Below, piece after piece: positions 24,657 through 33,384 of a stretch of DNA of 64,000 nucleotides. The translations under genes and the position numbers were made by a program. The notes beneath the pieces were generated by a model. The model had not been told where the DNA came from. It ran no database searches and saw only the letters and a program-made list of their open reading frames with translations. The DNA lies in assembly GCF_000372465.1 (NCBI RefSeq), contig NZ_AQUZ01000007.1:157128-221127 (forward strand). The letters run 5' to 3'. Position 1 is the stretch's first letter. The number at the start of each line of letters is the position of its first letter. The DNA is from Kribbella catacumbae DSM 19601 (GTDB taxonomy: Bacteria; Actinomycetota; Actinomycetes; Propionibacteriales; Kribbellaceae).

Positions 24657-25967
24657 TTAGCTAAGCTCCGGACCCGGAGCGTCGTAGTCGCGGCCCGCGC
24701 CCGGCTTCAGCGGACCGAAGGTCTGCCGCAGCTCGAGCTCCTCGTTGATCACCGCGGCCAGCCGCGCGACACCTTCGGTGATCCGCTCGGGGGTCGGGTG
24801 ACAGTAGGACAGCCGCATGCATTGGGAGCCGAAACCGTCGGAGAAGAAAGCGGTCCCGGGCACGTACGCGACCCGGGCGGTCACCGCACGCGGCAGCATC
24901 GCCTTCGCGTCGAGACCGTCGGGCAGCGTCAGCCAGACATAGAACCCGCCACCGGGCCGGGTCCAGGTCGTTGCCGCAGGCATCTTGTCGGCCAGCGCCG
25001 CGAGCATCGCGTCCCGGCGCTCGCGATACATCTCCTGGAACTGTTTCACCTGACCGAGCCAGTCGTGCCGGCCCAGGTACGACGAGATGGCGAGCTGGCT
25101 GAAGACCGGCGGGCACAACGTCGCCGATTCCTGCGCCAGTACAAGTTTCTCCCGTACTGCGTGCGGCGCGACCGCCCAGCCGACCCGGAAGCCCGGAGCG
25201 AACGTCTTGGAGAACGAGCCGAGGTAGATGACCCCTTCCCGATCGTCGGCCCGCAGCGCGCGCTGCGGCTCGCCGTCGAAGCCGAGCAGCCCGTACGGGT
25301 TGTCCTCGAGGATCAGCAGATCGGCCCGCTGGCAGATCTCCAGCACCTTGCGGCGGCGCTCAGCGGACAGCGAGACACCGGCCGGGTTGTGGAAGTTCGG
25401 GATCGTGTAGAAGAACTTGATCTTCTTGCCGGCCGCCCGGACCGCCGCGATCGCCTGCTCCAGCGCCTCCGGCTGGACGCCGTCGTCGTCCATCGCGACG
25501 TGAACGACCTCACACTGATAAGCACGGAAAACACCCAGTGCACCGACGTACGACGGGGCCTCGCAGATCACCACGTCGCCGGGATCACAGAACACGCGGG
25601 TGACCAGATCGACCGCCTGCTGGCTACCGACAGTCACCACGACGTCGTCGGGGTGGGCGTCGATGCCTTCCAGCCGCATCACGTCACAGATCTGGTTGCG
25701 CAGGGCCGGATCGCCCTGGCCGGACCCGTACTGCATCGCGACCGAGCCGTTGTCGACCACCAGATCGCGGACCGCGCTGCCGACGACATCGAGCGGAAGG
25801 CCGGCGATATTGGGCATTCCCCCCGCGAGCGAGACCACTTCGGGGCGGCTGGCCACTGCGAACAGGGCCCGGATCTCCGATGCGGTCATGCCCTTGGTCC
25901 GTGCCGCATACCGGTCGACGTAGTTGTCGAGACGGGTCTGCCGGACGTCGGGCAGGTCTGCACTCAC
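24657..25967 (-). CDS. PLP-dependent aminotransferase, class I/II (2-aminoadipate type)
   Basis: A fold type I transaminase of 436 residues. Visible are the VTVGSQQAVDLV motif, the PNFHNPAGVSLS segment with the Asn-Pro that contacts the cofactor, EDNPYG with the Asp that binds the pyridine N, and GSFSKTFAPGFRVGW with the Schiff-base Lys. This pattern matches the LysN/2-aminoadipate and MocR-type clade, so aromatic, branched-chain or 2-aminoadipate substrates are possible. The GTG at 25967 is preceded by GGAG; the frame reaches 26000. It lies just upstream of ddl, but a 108-base gap separates them. Confidence 0.88.
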   Translation of the reverse strand: MSADLPDVRQTRLDNYVDRYAARTKGMTASEIRALFAVASRPEVVSLAGGMPNIAGLPLDVVGSAVRDLVVDNGSVAMQYGSGQGDPALRNQICDVMRLEGIDAHPDDVVVTVGSQQAVDLVTRVFCDPGDVVICEAPSYVGALGVFRAYQCEVVHVAMDDDGVQPEALEQAIAAVRAAGKKIKFFYTIPNFHNPAGVSLSAERRRKVLEICQRADLLILEDNPYGLLGFDGEPQRALRADDREGVIYLGSFSKTFAPGFRVGWAVAPHAVREKLVLAQESATLCPPVFSQLAISSYLGRHDWLGQVKQFQEMYRERRDAMLAALADKMPAATTWTRPGGGFYVWLTLPDGLDAKAMLPRAVTARVAYVPGTAFFSDGFGSQCMRLSYCHPTPERITEGVARLAAVINEELELRQTFGPLKPGAGRDYDAPGPELS

Positions 25968-26182
25968 GGAGCGGCTCCAAGAACAGGCGACAAGGGGCAT
26001 GCCGGGGAAGGCACCAGGCTACGCCGAAGTAGCCGAGCGTGTTCGCGTGCCCGGGCTGCCGATCAGCGCATCCTCTCACTACCATGCCTTATAGGGGCAG
26101 GTTCGACCATGGTGCCGACTGGTGGCTGAGACGGCCATCGGCCCTGAGCACGACCTGGAGTGCTGCGGAAGGCAGGATCGGT

Positions 26183-26359
26183 ATGAGCGTGGGCAAGGCA
26201 ATCGGATTGACCCTCGGCGGACTACTGCTCGGCGTCCTGGCCGGGTTCGCGGGAGAGCTGTTCAGACGGCAACCCGCGGCCAAGGTCCAACAGCGGTACG
26301 TCGCTCCCGAGGCGGCTGAGACTCCCGACGCCCAGACGCCGGCTCCGGCCGCTCGATGA
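26183..26359 (+). CDS. Small membrane protein, 58 residues
   Basis: Begins MSVGKAIGLTLGGLLLGVLAG: one N-terminal transmembrane helix, then a short basic stretch and an Ala/Pro/Glu-rich tail. An AAGGCAGG ribosome binding site precedes the ATG. It lies just before a GNAT gene in the same direction (16-base gap), so it may be its operon partner. A longer frame starts at 26039 but lacks a signal. Function unknown. Confidence 0.65.
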   Translation: MSVGKAIGLTLGGLLLGVLAGFAGELFRRQPAAKVQQRYVAPEAAETPDAQTPAPAAR

Positions 26360-26375
26360 GCCAGCGGATGACCTG

Positions 26376-27032
26376 ATGGCACGACGGCTGGAACCGCTCA
26401 CGCTCGCCAATCTCGACGAGCTACCGGTGCCATGCCGTGGCTGCGTCTTCTGGGAGCTAGACCCGGTCACCCAGCGACAGGCGAGCCGCAACGGCGACAC
26501 CCAACTGGAGAAGGAAGCCTGGCTGTCCCAGGTGCTCCTGGACTGGGGAACAGCTGGAGTCGTCCTGTACGTCGATGACGCGCCCGCGGGTTTCGCCGTC
26601 TACGCACCAGCGGCCTACCTGCCCAGGATCCAGGCCTTCCCGACCGCGCCGCCGAGCTCGGACGCCGTCATACTGGCGACCGGGCGCATTCTGCCGCGGT
26701 ACCTCGGGACGGGGCTCGGCAAGATCCTCGTCCAGGCGGTCGCGAAGGACGTGCTCAAGCGCGGATTCCGGGCGGTGGAGGCCTTCGGGGACTCCCGCTG
26801 GGACGGACCTGGGTGCGTCTGGCCCACCGACTTCCTGCAGGCGGTCGGGTTCACCGTCGTACGGGATCATCCGCGCAACCCACGGCTCCGGCTGGATCTC
26901 CGCTCGACCATCACCTGGCGCAGCGAGATGGAGGCAGCGGTCGACCGTCTGATGGGTGCGATCCGGCCCGAACCCGCCCGCCCGGCTCCGGCCGCGGTCC
27001 GGGACACCCTGACGCGTGAATCGGAGACGTGA
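26376..27032 (+). CDS. GNAT family N-acetyltransferase
   Basis: A 218-residue acetyltransferase of the Gcn5-related fold. It opens with a cysteine-bearing LPVPCRGCVFWELDP segment typical of an actinobacterial GNAT subgroup. The acetyl-CoA-binding region follows, RILPRYLGTGLGKILVQAVAKDVLKRG (about residues 104-130), where the G-x-G-x-L pattern is intact. The stop overlaps the next start by four bases (GTGA). The acceptor substrate is unknown. Confidence 0.85.
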   Translation: MARRLEPLTLANLDELPVPCRGCVFWELDPVTQRQASRNGDTQLEKEAWLSQVLLDWGTAGVVLYVDDAPAGFAVYAPAAYLPRIQAFPTAPPSSDAVILATGRILPRYLGTGLGKILVQAVAKDVLKRGFRAVEAFGDSRWDGPGCVWPTDFLQAVGFTVVRDHPRNPRLRLDLRSTITWRSEMEAAVDRLMGAIRPEPARPAPAAVRDTLTRESET

Positions 27033-27421
27033 TGATCTACCGGATCCTGGCCGACGGGATGATGATCCTGCACGGCGCCTTCCTGCTGTTCTTCGTGATC
27101 GGCGGCTTCCTGGCCTGGAAGTGGCGGCGGGTGATCTGGGCGCATCTGGCCGTCGCCGTCTGGAACCTGACGATCGTCCTGCTCGACTTCGAGTGCCCGG
27201 TGACGGGCGTGGAGAAGCACTGGATGCGCCAGGGCGGCGAGGAGCCGTACGCCGGCGGCTACATCAAGCACTACCTCGACGGCACCATCTGGCCGGCCGG
27301 CTACACCTGGCTGGCCGAGATCATCGGCTTCGCCCTCCTGGTGACCTCCTACGTCGGCCTGTACTTCGTCAGTCGGCGCGCCCGGCAAACCAGGGAAGGG
27401 TCAGTGGACACCCGGACGTGA
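27029..27421 (+). CDS. DUF2784 family membrane protein
   Basis: A 130-residue protein with four transmembrane helices (about residues 13-29, 37-52, 93-113 and a short one). The conserved motifs ADGMMILHGAFLLFF and a loop with a CPVTGVEKHW motif are hallmarks of DUF2784. It is coupled to the GNAT gene by GTGA; ATG at 27032 is an alternative start. Role unknown. Confidence 0.85.
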   Translation: MMIYRILADGMMILHGAFLLFFVIGGFLAWKWRRVIWAHLAVAVWNLTIVLLDFECPVTGVEKHWMRQGGEEPYAGGYIKHYLDGTIWPAGYTWLAEIIGFALLVTSYVGLYFVSRRARQTREGSVDTRT

Positions 27422-27451
27422 TCTGGCCCCGGCTTCCCCATACTGGTAGTC

Positions 27452-28120
27452 GTGTCCAGCCACGGAACCGTCGTCGTCCAGGACCCGGTCGAGAGCTACC
27501 TGACCGGGCTGAGTCGCGCCCTGCACGGACCTCGCCGCCGCAAGGCTGACCTGATGGCCGAGGCGCGAGACAGCCTCGTCGACGCGACCGAAGCCTTCGA
27601 GGCCGACGGGCTGAGCCCGCGGGAGGCGGCAGAGCGAGCGGTAGAGGACTTCGGCGACCTGGCCGAGGTCGTCCCGGGGTACCGGTCCGAGCTGGGGATC
27701 GCGCAAGGACGGCGTACGGCGATCCTGCTGTTCGCGGTGATGATCGCTCAGCCGATCGTCTGGCTGGAAAACACCTGGAGCTGGACTCAGCATCCTGACT
27801 CGGACATTGCGGTTGTGGCGATCTTGAACCAGCTGGTGCAGGTGGTCGGGACACTGTCCATGGTCGGCAGTGTTCTCGTCCTGATCGCGACCGGGCTCGG
27901 GCTGCGTTACCCGGTGGTGCGCGAGCGTGCGACCAGGCTGACCGCACAGTTCGCGTTGTCCAGCTGTGTGCTGGTCGGCTGCGTCGGCCTGATGCTGGCG
28001 AGCATCAGCACGGTCGCGGAAGGCAGCGGCGTTGAGGCACTCTTCGTGGTCAGCGGCTTCCTGCTTATCCCGCTACTGCTGGTCAGCCGCTCAGCTCACC
28101 GCTGCTTGCGCCTGGCTTAG
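27452..28120 (+). CDS. Membrane protein with a permease-prefix domain, PadR partner
   Basis: A 222-residue protein. About residues 10-80 form a helical cytoplasmic domain with the D-L-M-A-E-A-R-D-S-L and E-A-A-E-R-A-V-E-D-F-G-D pattern. This pattern is found at the N-terminus of permeases and of small membrane proteins next to PadR regulators. About four transmembrane helices follow. The GTG at 27452 follows a TACTGGTAGT stretch and no clear ribosome binding site, so the mRNA may be leaderless. The gene is convergent with padR, overlapping by four bases. Confidence 0.75.
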   Translation: MSSHGTVVVQDPVESYLTGLSRALHGPRRRKADLMAEARDSLVDATEAFEADGLSPREAAERAVEDFGDLAEVVPGYRSELGIAQGRRTAILLFAVMIAQPIVWLENTWSWTQHPDSDIAVVAILNQLVQVVGTLSMVGSVLVLIATGLGLRYPVVRERATRLTAQFALSSCVLVGCVGLMLASISTVAEGSGVEALFVVSGFLLIPLLLVSRSAHRCLRLA

Positions 28121-28446
28121 TGCCCTGCACTAGGCCGCAGTACTCCTTCGACGACCGCGCGGAAGGTCTCCCACTCGCTCTTGCCGGTGGCGAGCATTTT
28201 CTGACCCGCTGAGGTCAGTTGGTACGTACGGCGTTTGCGGCCGCCCACGGTGCTCCACTCGCTCGCCAGGTAGCCGGCTCGCTCCAGCCGCCGCAGCGCC
28301 GGGTAGAGCGTGCCGGTGGGCAGGTCGAGCTCGCCGCCGCTGCGCTCCAGGAGCGCTTCCATGATCGCGTAGCCGTGCAGCGGTTCGGACTCGACCACCG
28401 CCAGGATCATCGGGTCCAGGTGCCCTCGGAGCGCATCCGCCTTCAT
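28117..28446 (-). CDS. PadR family transcriptional regulator
   Basis: A 109-residue winged-helix repressor. It shows the family pattern D-P-M-I-L-A-V-V-E-S-E-P-L-H-G-Y-A-I-M-E-A-L and then LPTGTLYPALRRLERAGYL, with the wing GGRKRRTYQLTSAG. These proteins usually repress a neighbouring transporter gene and release on binding a drug or metabolite. It is divergent from the MMPL transporter gene with a perfect palindrome between them. Confidence 0.92.
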   Translation of the reverse strand: MKADALRGHLDPMILAVVESEPLHGYAIMEALLERSGGELDLPTGTLYPALRRLERAGYLASEWSTVGGRKRRTYQLTSAGQKMLATGKSEWETFRAVVEGVLRPSAGH

Positions 28447-28486
28447 GTAGGCAGTCTACTCATATGCGTGTTACCGTCGATAGACG

Positions 28487-28507
28487 ACATGTAGAGACGC
28501 TACATGT
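28487..28507. promoter_or_regulatory. Palindromic PadR operator
   Basis: A perfect inverted repeat: ACATGTAG (28487-28494), 5-base spacer, CTACATGT (28500-28507). The ATGT/ACAT core is the known PadR recognition type. A weaker copy (GTAG, 5-base spacer, CTAC) lies at about 28447-28459, just upstream of the padR start. The main site is 32 bases before the MMPL start, so it can control both divergent genes. Confidence 0.85.
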
Positions 28508-28538
28508 AGACGTGCGAGACTGACGGGAAGGACCGACA

Positions 28539-30674
28539 ATGTTGCATCGGGTCGCGGGGTGGGCGATGCGGCGGGCCGGGCTGGCCGTGGCGCTGTGGGT
28601 GGTCGCGCTGGTCGTGGTGACCGCCGGGTCAACGCTGGTGGGGAACGCCTACAAGAACGACAACAGCCTGCCGGGGACGGACTCGCAACGGGTGATCGAC
28701 ACCTTCCGCGAGCACCAGCCGCAGGGATCGACCGAGTCGATCCAGATCGTGCTGTACGACGAGAACGGGCTGGTGGCGGAGAAGAGCCGGATCAGCGGGA
28801 TGCTGGCCCAGGTCGGCACGCTTCCGCACGTGGCGGCCGTCGCGGATCCCTTCACGGCGAAAGGCTCTTTGTCGACTGACGGCAAAACGGCGTACTCGAC
28901 CGTCGACCTCGACGTCGCGGCGGCGGACATGCCGATCGAGGACGTCCGGGCGATCATCCACAAGGCACAGGAGATCGCGAAGGACGGGCTGCAGGTCGAG
29001 CTCGGTGGTGACCTGGTCCGGACCGCGGCCGAGAGCGGCGGCGGTGCGTCGGAGGGCGCCGGAATCCTTGCAGCGCTGGTGATTCTGGTCTTCCTCTTCG
29101 GGTCACTGCTCGCCGCGAGCCTTCCGCTCCTGACGGCTGTCTTCGCGGTCGGCAGCACACTCGGCCTGCTGGTGCTGGCCTCGCACGTGTTCACCATCCC
29201 CGACTACACCGCTCCGGTGATGATGCTGGTCGGACTCGGTGTCGGCATCGACTACGCGCTGCTGATCTTCTCCCGCTACCGCAGCGAGCTGCTCAAGGGT
29301 GCCGACCGCCCGAAGGCCGGCTTGATTGCCCTCGACACCGCTGGGCGCTCGGTGCTCTTCGCGGGATGCACAGTGGTGATCGCTCTGCTCGGTCTGCTCG
29401 CGCTCGGACTTGGTTCCCTGCAAGGCCTCGCGCTCGGCGTGACCGTCACTGTCCTGACGACGATGCTCGCGGCGGTGAGCCTTCTGCCGGCACTCCTCAC
29501 CTTGTTCGGCAAGCGCATCGAGCGCAGTGTTCGCAAGCACGCGGCCAAGTCGCGTCGGCACCCGGGCGACGGCTGGCGCAAGCTGGCGACCGCAGTCCAG
29601 CGCGGACCATGGGCTCCGCTCGTGCTCGGAACGGCCGCTCTGGTTCTGCTTTGCCTGCCGGCCTTGGACCTCCGCCTCGGCTTCGCGGACGCCGGTACGG
29701 ACGATCCGGCCAAGACCAGCCGCAAGGCTTACGACCTGCTGGCCAAGGGATTCGGGCCAGGCTTCAACGGTCCGCTGATCGTCGTCTCGGAGGGTACGCC
29801 GGAGGCCGCGCAGGCGCTGAACGTCAAGCTGGCAACGGATCCGGACATCGCGGCCGTGACCCCGCCGCAGCTGATGCCCGATGGCAAGGTCGCCACTGTG
29901 TTGGTGTTTCCGAAGTCGGCGCCGCAGGACGCAGCGACCAGCGACCTGGTTCAGCGACTGCGAGACGAGACGCTGCCGCAACTGGCCGGCCAGACCAAAG
30001 CGACGTACCTGGTCGGTGGATCGACCGCGGCCGCTGACGACTTCGCCGGTGCCGTGAGCAAGCGGCTGCCGATCTTCGTTCTCGTTGTCGTCGGCCTGTC
30101 GGCGCTGCTGCTGATGGCGGTCTTCCGGTCGGTGCTGATCCCGCTCAAGGCCGCCGTGCTCAACCTGCTCAGCATCGGCGCCTCGCTCGGAGTCATCACG
30201 CTCGTCTTCCAGGAGGGCTGGTTCGGTGCCCAGGAAGGGCCGATCGAGGCGTTCGTGCCGGTGATGATCTTCGCGATCGTGTTCGGGCTGTCGATGGACT
30301 ACGAGGTGTTCCTGATCTCGCGGATCCACGAGGAGTGGCGGCGGACCGGTGATGCCCGAGAGGCCGTGCGGGAAGGGCTGGCCAACACCGGCACCGTGAT
30401 CACGGCCGCCGCGGCGATCATGATCGTCGTCTTCGGAGCCTTCCTGCTCAGCCCGGATCGGATGCTGAACCAGTTCGGTCTCGGCCTGGCGGTCGCCGTG
30501 CTGCTGGACGCGTTGCTGATCCGCTGCGTGATCGTCCCGGCCATCATGCGCCTGATGGGCGAGAAGGCCTGGTGGCTGCCCGGCTGGCTCGACCGGCTGC
30601 TCCCGGTCATCGCCCTCGAACGCGAGGACCCGGCGGACGCAGTACCGGCTGCGAAGGAGCGGCAGACCGTCTGA
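28539..30674 (+). CDS. MMPL family transporter
   Basis: A 711-residue RND-superfamily permease of the MMPL type, which exports lipids or other hydrophobic compounds using the proton gradient. There are two repeats, each with a large extracytoplasmic loop after the first helix and a block of five helices. The proton-relay motifs GVGIDYALLIFSRYR and GLSMDYEVFLISRIHEEW are both intact. It begins MLHRVAGWAMRRAG at 28539. It is divergent from padR and likely under its control; export of the PadR ligand is the simple model. Confidence 0.93.
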   Translation: MLHRVAGWAMRRAGLAVALWVVALVVVTAGSTLVGNAYKNDNSLPGTDSQRVIDTFREHQPQGSTESIQIVLYDENGLVAEKSRISGMLAQVGTLPHVAAVADPFTAKGSLSTDGKTAYSTVDLDVAAADMPIEDVRAIIHKAQEIAKDGLQVELGGDLVRTAAESGGGASEGAGILAALVILVFLFGSLLAASLPLLTAVFAVGSTLGLLVLASHVFTIPDYTAPVMMLVGLGVGIDYALLIFSRYRSELLKGADRPKAGLIALDTAGRSVLFAGCTVVIALLGLLALGLGSLQGLALGVTVTVLTTMLAAVSLLPALLTLFGKRIERSVRKHAAKSRRHPGDGWRKLATAVQRGPWAPLVLGTAALVLLCLPALDLRLGFADAGTDDPAKTSRKAYDLLAKGFGPGFNGPLIVVSEGTPEAAQALNVKLATDPDIAAVTPPQLMPDGKVATVLVFPKSAPQDAATSDLVQRLRDETLPQLAGQTKATYLVGGSTAAADDFAGAVSKRLPIFVLVVVGLSALLLMAVFRSVLIPLKAAVLNLLSIGASLGVITLVFQEGWFGAQEGPIEAFVPVMIFAIVFGLSMDYEVFLISRIHEEWRRTGDAREAVREGLANTGTVITAAAAIMIVVFGAFLLSPDRMLNQFGLGLAVAVLLDALLIRCVIVPAIMRLMGEKAWWLPGWLDRLLPVIALEREDPADAVPAAKERQTV

Positions 30675-30680
30675 GTTCTG

Positions 30681-30707
30681 GGGCGGGTCGGAAGGTCCGG
30701 TCCGCCC
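30681..30707. terminator. Bidirectional terminator hairpin
   Basis: An 11-bp stem (GGGCGGGTCGG with CCGGTCCGCCC, two G-T wobbles) around an AAGGT loop. It fills the 39-base gap between the stops of the convergent MMPL and cwlM genes. No T-run follows on either side. Confidence 0.65.
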
Positions 30708-30713
30708 TGAACC

Positions 30714-31844
30714 TCAGACCGTGAGCTGGCCGAGGCGCAGCATGCCGGTCGCCGCATCCTGCTCCGGTGGCAGGTAGACGCGCTGGATCGCGACCACGAT
30801 GGCCTCCGCGATCACGTCCCGGAAGGCCGGGTCGGCCAGCCGCGACGAGTCGTGCGGGTTCGTCACGTAGCCGATCTCCAGCCGGACCGCGGGCATCTTG
30901 GTCCGGCGCAGCAGGTCCCACGTCTTCTGGTGGGTCCGGCAGTTCAGCAGATCCGTCCGCGCCACGATCTCGCGCTGCACCAGGCCGGCGAACTGCTCGC
31001 CCACGCTGGACGAGGCGCCGTGCAGATCGGTGCCGTAGTAGTACGTCGCGACGCCCTGCGCCTCCGGGTTCATCGAACCGTCGGTGTGCAGCGAAACGCA
31101 GAGGTTCGCATCGGTCTCGTTGGCAAACGCAGCCCGGGCCAACTCATCCGGCCCCTGGTCACGGCCGCGCGAAAGATAAGCCCGTACGCCGGTTGCGCCC
31201 AGCCGGCCCTCGATCCGGGAGGCCAGGTCATAGGCCACGTCGGACTCGCGAAGCCCGAACCCTTCCCAGCCGTAGTCGAAGCCACCGTGCCCGGGGTCGA
31301 TCACGACGGTCTTGCCCGACAAGCGAGGTCCGGCGGCGCGAACCGCCTCCGACGCACGCAGCGCGTCAGGCCGGCCGCCGGTCGCCATCGGGCGGATCCG
31401 CTGCAGGGCCTTGAAGGTGGAGGGGCCGCAGGTGCCGTCGGCGGGCAGGCCCATGTTGCGCTGGAATTCGGTCACCGCGCGCTGGGTGTCCGGTCCGAAG
31501 ATGCCGTCCACGCGGGCGACCGCGAAGCCCAGCTCCTGCAGTTTCGCCTGCAGCGCCTGGACGTCGTCGCCGGTGAGCGGGTGCGAGACGACGTACGTCA
31601 GCAGCCGGTCGCCCAGCCGCCAACGTGCGTCGTCGATCGCGCGGTAGGTCTGCGGACCGACGACGCCGTCGATCATCAGCCCGCGTTGTTGCTGGAATCC
31701 CCGCACGGCGGTGGCGGTCGCTTCGTCGTAGACGTAGTGACCACCCGGCTCCAGCAGGCCTAGCCGCTGGAGCTTCCCGATGATCTCAGCGACAGCCTCA
31801 CCGCTGTCACCGATCCGGTAGATGCCGTGCTGTGATCCAGCCAT
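30714..31844 (-). CDS. cwlM: CwlM-like N-acetylmuramoyl-L-alanine amidase with peptidoglycan-binding domains
   Basis: A 376-residue protein with two N-terminal peptidoglycan-binding type 1 domains (about residues 10-75 and 90-155) and an amidase_3 domain (about 180-365). The zinc and catalytic residues look present: DPGHGG, the Glu of GLRESDVAYDLA, SLHTDG and LEIGYVTN. No signal peptide is visible, so it is probably cytoplasmic. That matches mycobacterial CwlM, which regulates MurA rather than cutting wall. The ATG at 31844 has an AAGGAG signal. It sits downstream of trxB-trxA exactly as in mycobacteria (Rv3913-Rv3915), which supports the name. Confidence 0.88.
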   Translation of the reverse strand: MAGSQHGIYRIGDSGEAVAEIIGKLQRLGLLEPGGHYVYDEATATAVRGFQQQRGLMIDGVVGPQTYRAIDDARWRLGDRLLTYVVSHPLTGDDVQALQAKLQELGFAVARVDGIFGPDTQRAVTEFQRNMGLPADGTCGPSTFKALQRIRPMATGGRPDALRASEAVRAAGPRLSGKTVVIDPGHGGFDYGWEGFGLRESDVAYDLASRIEGRLGATGVRAYLSRGRDQGPDELARAAFANETDANLCVSLHTDGSMNPEAQGVATYYYGTDLHGASSSVGEQFAGLVQREIVARTDLLNCRTHQKTWDLLRRTKMPAVRLEIGYVTNPHDSSRLADPAFRDVIAEAIVVAIQRVYLPPEQDAATGMLRLGQLTV

Positions 31845-31897
31845 CAATGCTCCTTGCCGTGCGGCGGGACGTCCCCTCACGGGAACGCAAAGCAATC

Positions 31898-32227
31898 TCA
31901 GCCAGTGAAGTCAGCCAGTTCCTTCAGCAGCGCGGCCTTCGGCTTCGCGCCGACGATGGACTTGGCCAGTTCACCGTTCACGTAGACATTGATGGTAGGG
32001 ATACTGATGACGCGGTAGTTGCTCGGGGTGACCGGGTTCTCGTCGACGTTCATCTTGACGAACGTCAGCTTGTCGCTGTGCTCACCGGCCAGCTCCTCCA
32101 GGATCGGCGAGACCTGACGGCACGGACCGCACCACTCGGCCCAGAAGTCGACCAGTACCGGCTTGTCGCTCTTCAGTACCGTCGTGTCGAACTCGGCGTC
32201 GGTCACTGCGTTCATCTTGTCGCCCAC
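31898..32227 (-). CDS. trxA: Thioredoxin
   Basis: A 109-residue thiol-disulfide reductant with the WCGPC active site (about residues 34-38). Other family features are VLVDFWAEWCGPC, the cis-Pro in ISIPTINVY, and the C-terminal helix. I choose the GTG at 32227, six bases after GGAG; the ATG at 32215 is the alternative. Reduced by the adjacent thioredoxin reductase. Confidence 0.94.
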   Translation of the reverse strand: MGDKMNAVTDAEFDTTVLKSDKPVLVDFWAEWCGPCRQVSPILEELAGEHSDKLTFVKMNVDENPVTPSNYRVISIPTINVYVNGELAKSIVGAKPKAALLKELADFTG

Positions 32228-32276
32228 GGCGATCTCCTTCAGGATTGCTGCTCGAGGTGGTGGAGGAAGTACGGAG

Positions 32277-33263
32277 TCAGACGGAGACCGGCTCGGTGGC
32301 CTCAGCGGCCGCGGCAGTCGCTTCGAACTCCAGCGTAGCCAGGAAGCGCTCGGCGTCGAGGGCCGCGGCACAGCCCGTGCCGGCGGCCGTGATGGCCTGG
32401 CGGTAGGTGTGGTCGACCAGGTCGCCCGCCGCGAAGACGCCGGGCAGGTTGGTCCGGGTGCTGTCGGCCTGGACCAGCACGTAGCCGTCCTCGTCCAGGT
32501 GCACCTGACCGTTGACCAGCTCGGAGCGCGGGTCGTGCCCGATCGCGATGAACAGGCCGGTGACCGGCAGTTCGCGGGTCTCACCGGTGATGGTGTCCCG
32601 GATCACGATGCCGGTGAGCTTGTCGTCGCCGTGGATCTCGTCGACCGCGGAGTTCCAGGCGAACTCGATCTTCTCGTTCGCGAAGGCGCGCTCGGCCATG
32701 ATCTTGGAGGCGCGCAGCTCGTCGCGGCGGTGCACGATGGTGACCTTGTCGGCGAACCGGGTCAGGAAGGTCGCCTCCTCGATCGCGGTGTCGCCACCAC
32801 CGATCACGGCGATCTCCTGCTGACGGAAGAAGAACCCGTCGCAGGTCGCACACCAGGACACGCCGTGGCCGGACAACCGGTCCTCGTGCGGCAGGCCCAG
32901 CTTGCGGTAGCCCGAACCCATCGCCAGGATCACGGTCTTGGCGCGGTGCACGCCGCCGGCCGAGTCGGTGACGGACTTGATCTCACCGGTCAGGTCGACC
33001 GCGACGATGTCGTCGGCTACCAGTTCGGCGCCGAAGCGCTCGGCCTGGGTGCGCATCTCGTCCATCAGCGCCGGGCCCATGATGCCGGCCGCGAAACCGG
33101 GGTAGTTCTCCACCTCGGTGGTGGTCATCAACGCACCACCGGCCGTGACGGAGCCTTCGAAGACGAGCGGCGCCAGTTGGGCGCGGGCGGCGTAGACCGC
33201 AGCCGTGTAGCCGGCCGGGCCAGAACCGATGATGATGACGTTGCGGACTGCTGCGTCGCTCAT
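32277..33263 (-). CDS. trxB: Thioredoxin reductase
   Basis: An FAD- and NADPH-dependent enzyme of 328 residues that keeps thioredoxin reduced. It has the FAD motif [16 protein letters not shown] (about residues 13-28), the redox-active CATC followed by DGFFF (about 141-148), the NADPH motif [10 protein letters not shown], and GVFAAGD near the C-terminus. It precedes trxA by 49 bases in the same direction. Confidence 0.96.
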   Translation of the reverse strand: MSDAAVRNVIIIGSGPAGYTAAVYAARAQLAPLVFEGSVTAGGALMTTTEVENYPGFAAGIMGPALMDEMRTQAERFGAELVADDIVAVDLTGEIKSVTDSAGGVHRAKTVILAMGSGYRKLGLPHEDRLSGHGVSWCATCDGFFFRQQEIAVIGGGDTAIEEATFLTRFADKVTIVHRRDELRASKIMAERAFANEKIEFAWNSAVDEIHGDDKLTGIVIRDTITGETRELPVTGLFIAIGHDPRSELVNGQVHLDEDGYVLVQADSTRTNLPGVFAAGDLVDHTYRQAITAAGTGCAAALDAERFLATLEFEATAAAAEATEPVSV

Positions 33264-33384
33264 TCAGGCGTTCCTCGGTGTCGTCGAGACGGGCATTACG
33301 TCGTACTCAACGGATCCTAGAGGCCGACCATTCCCACGGTACCCATCGGCTCGAGGGGTCATGCCACCGGCTCACCGAGCGGAA

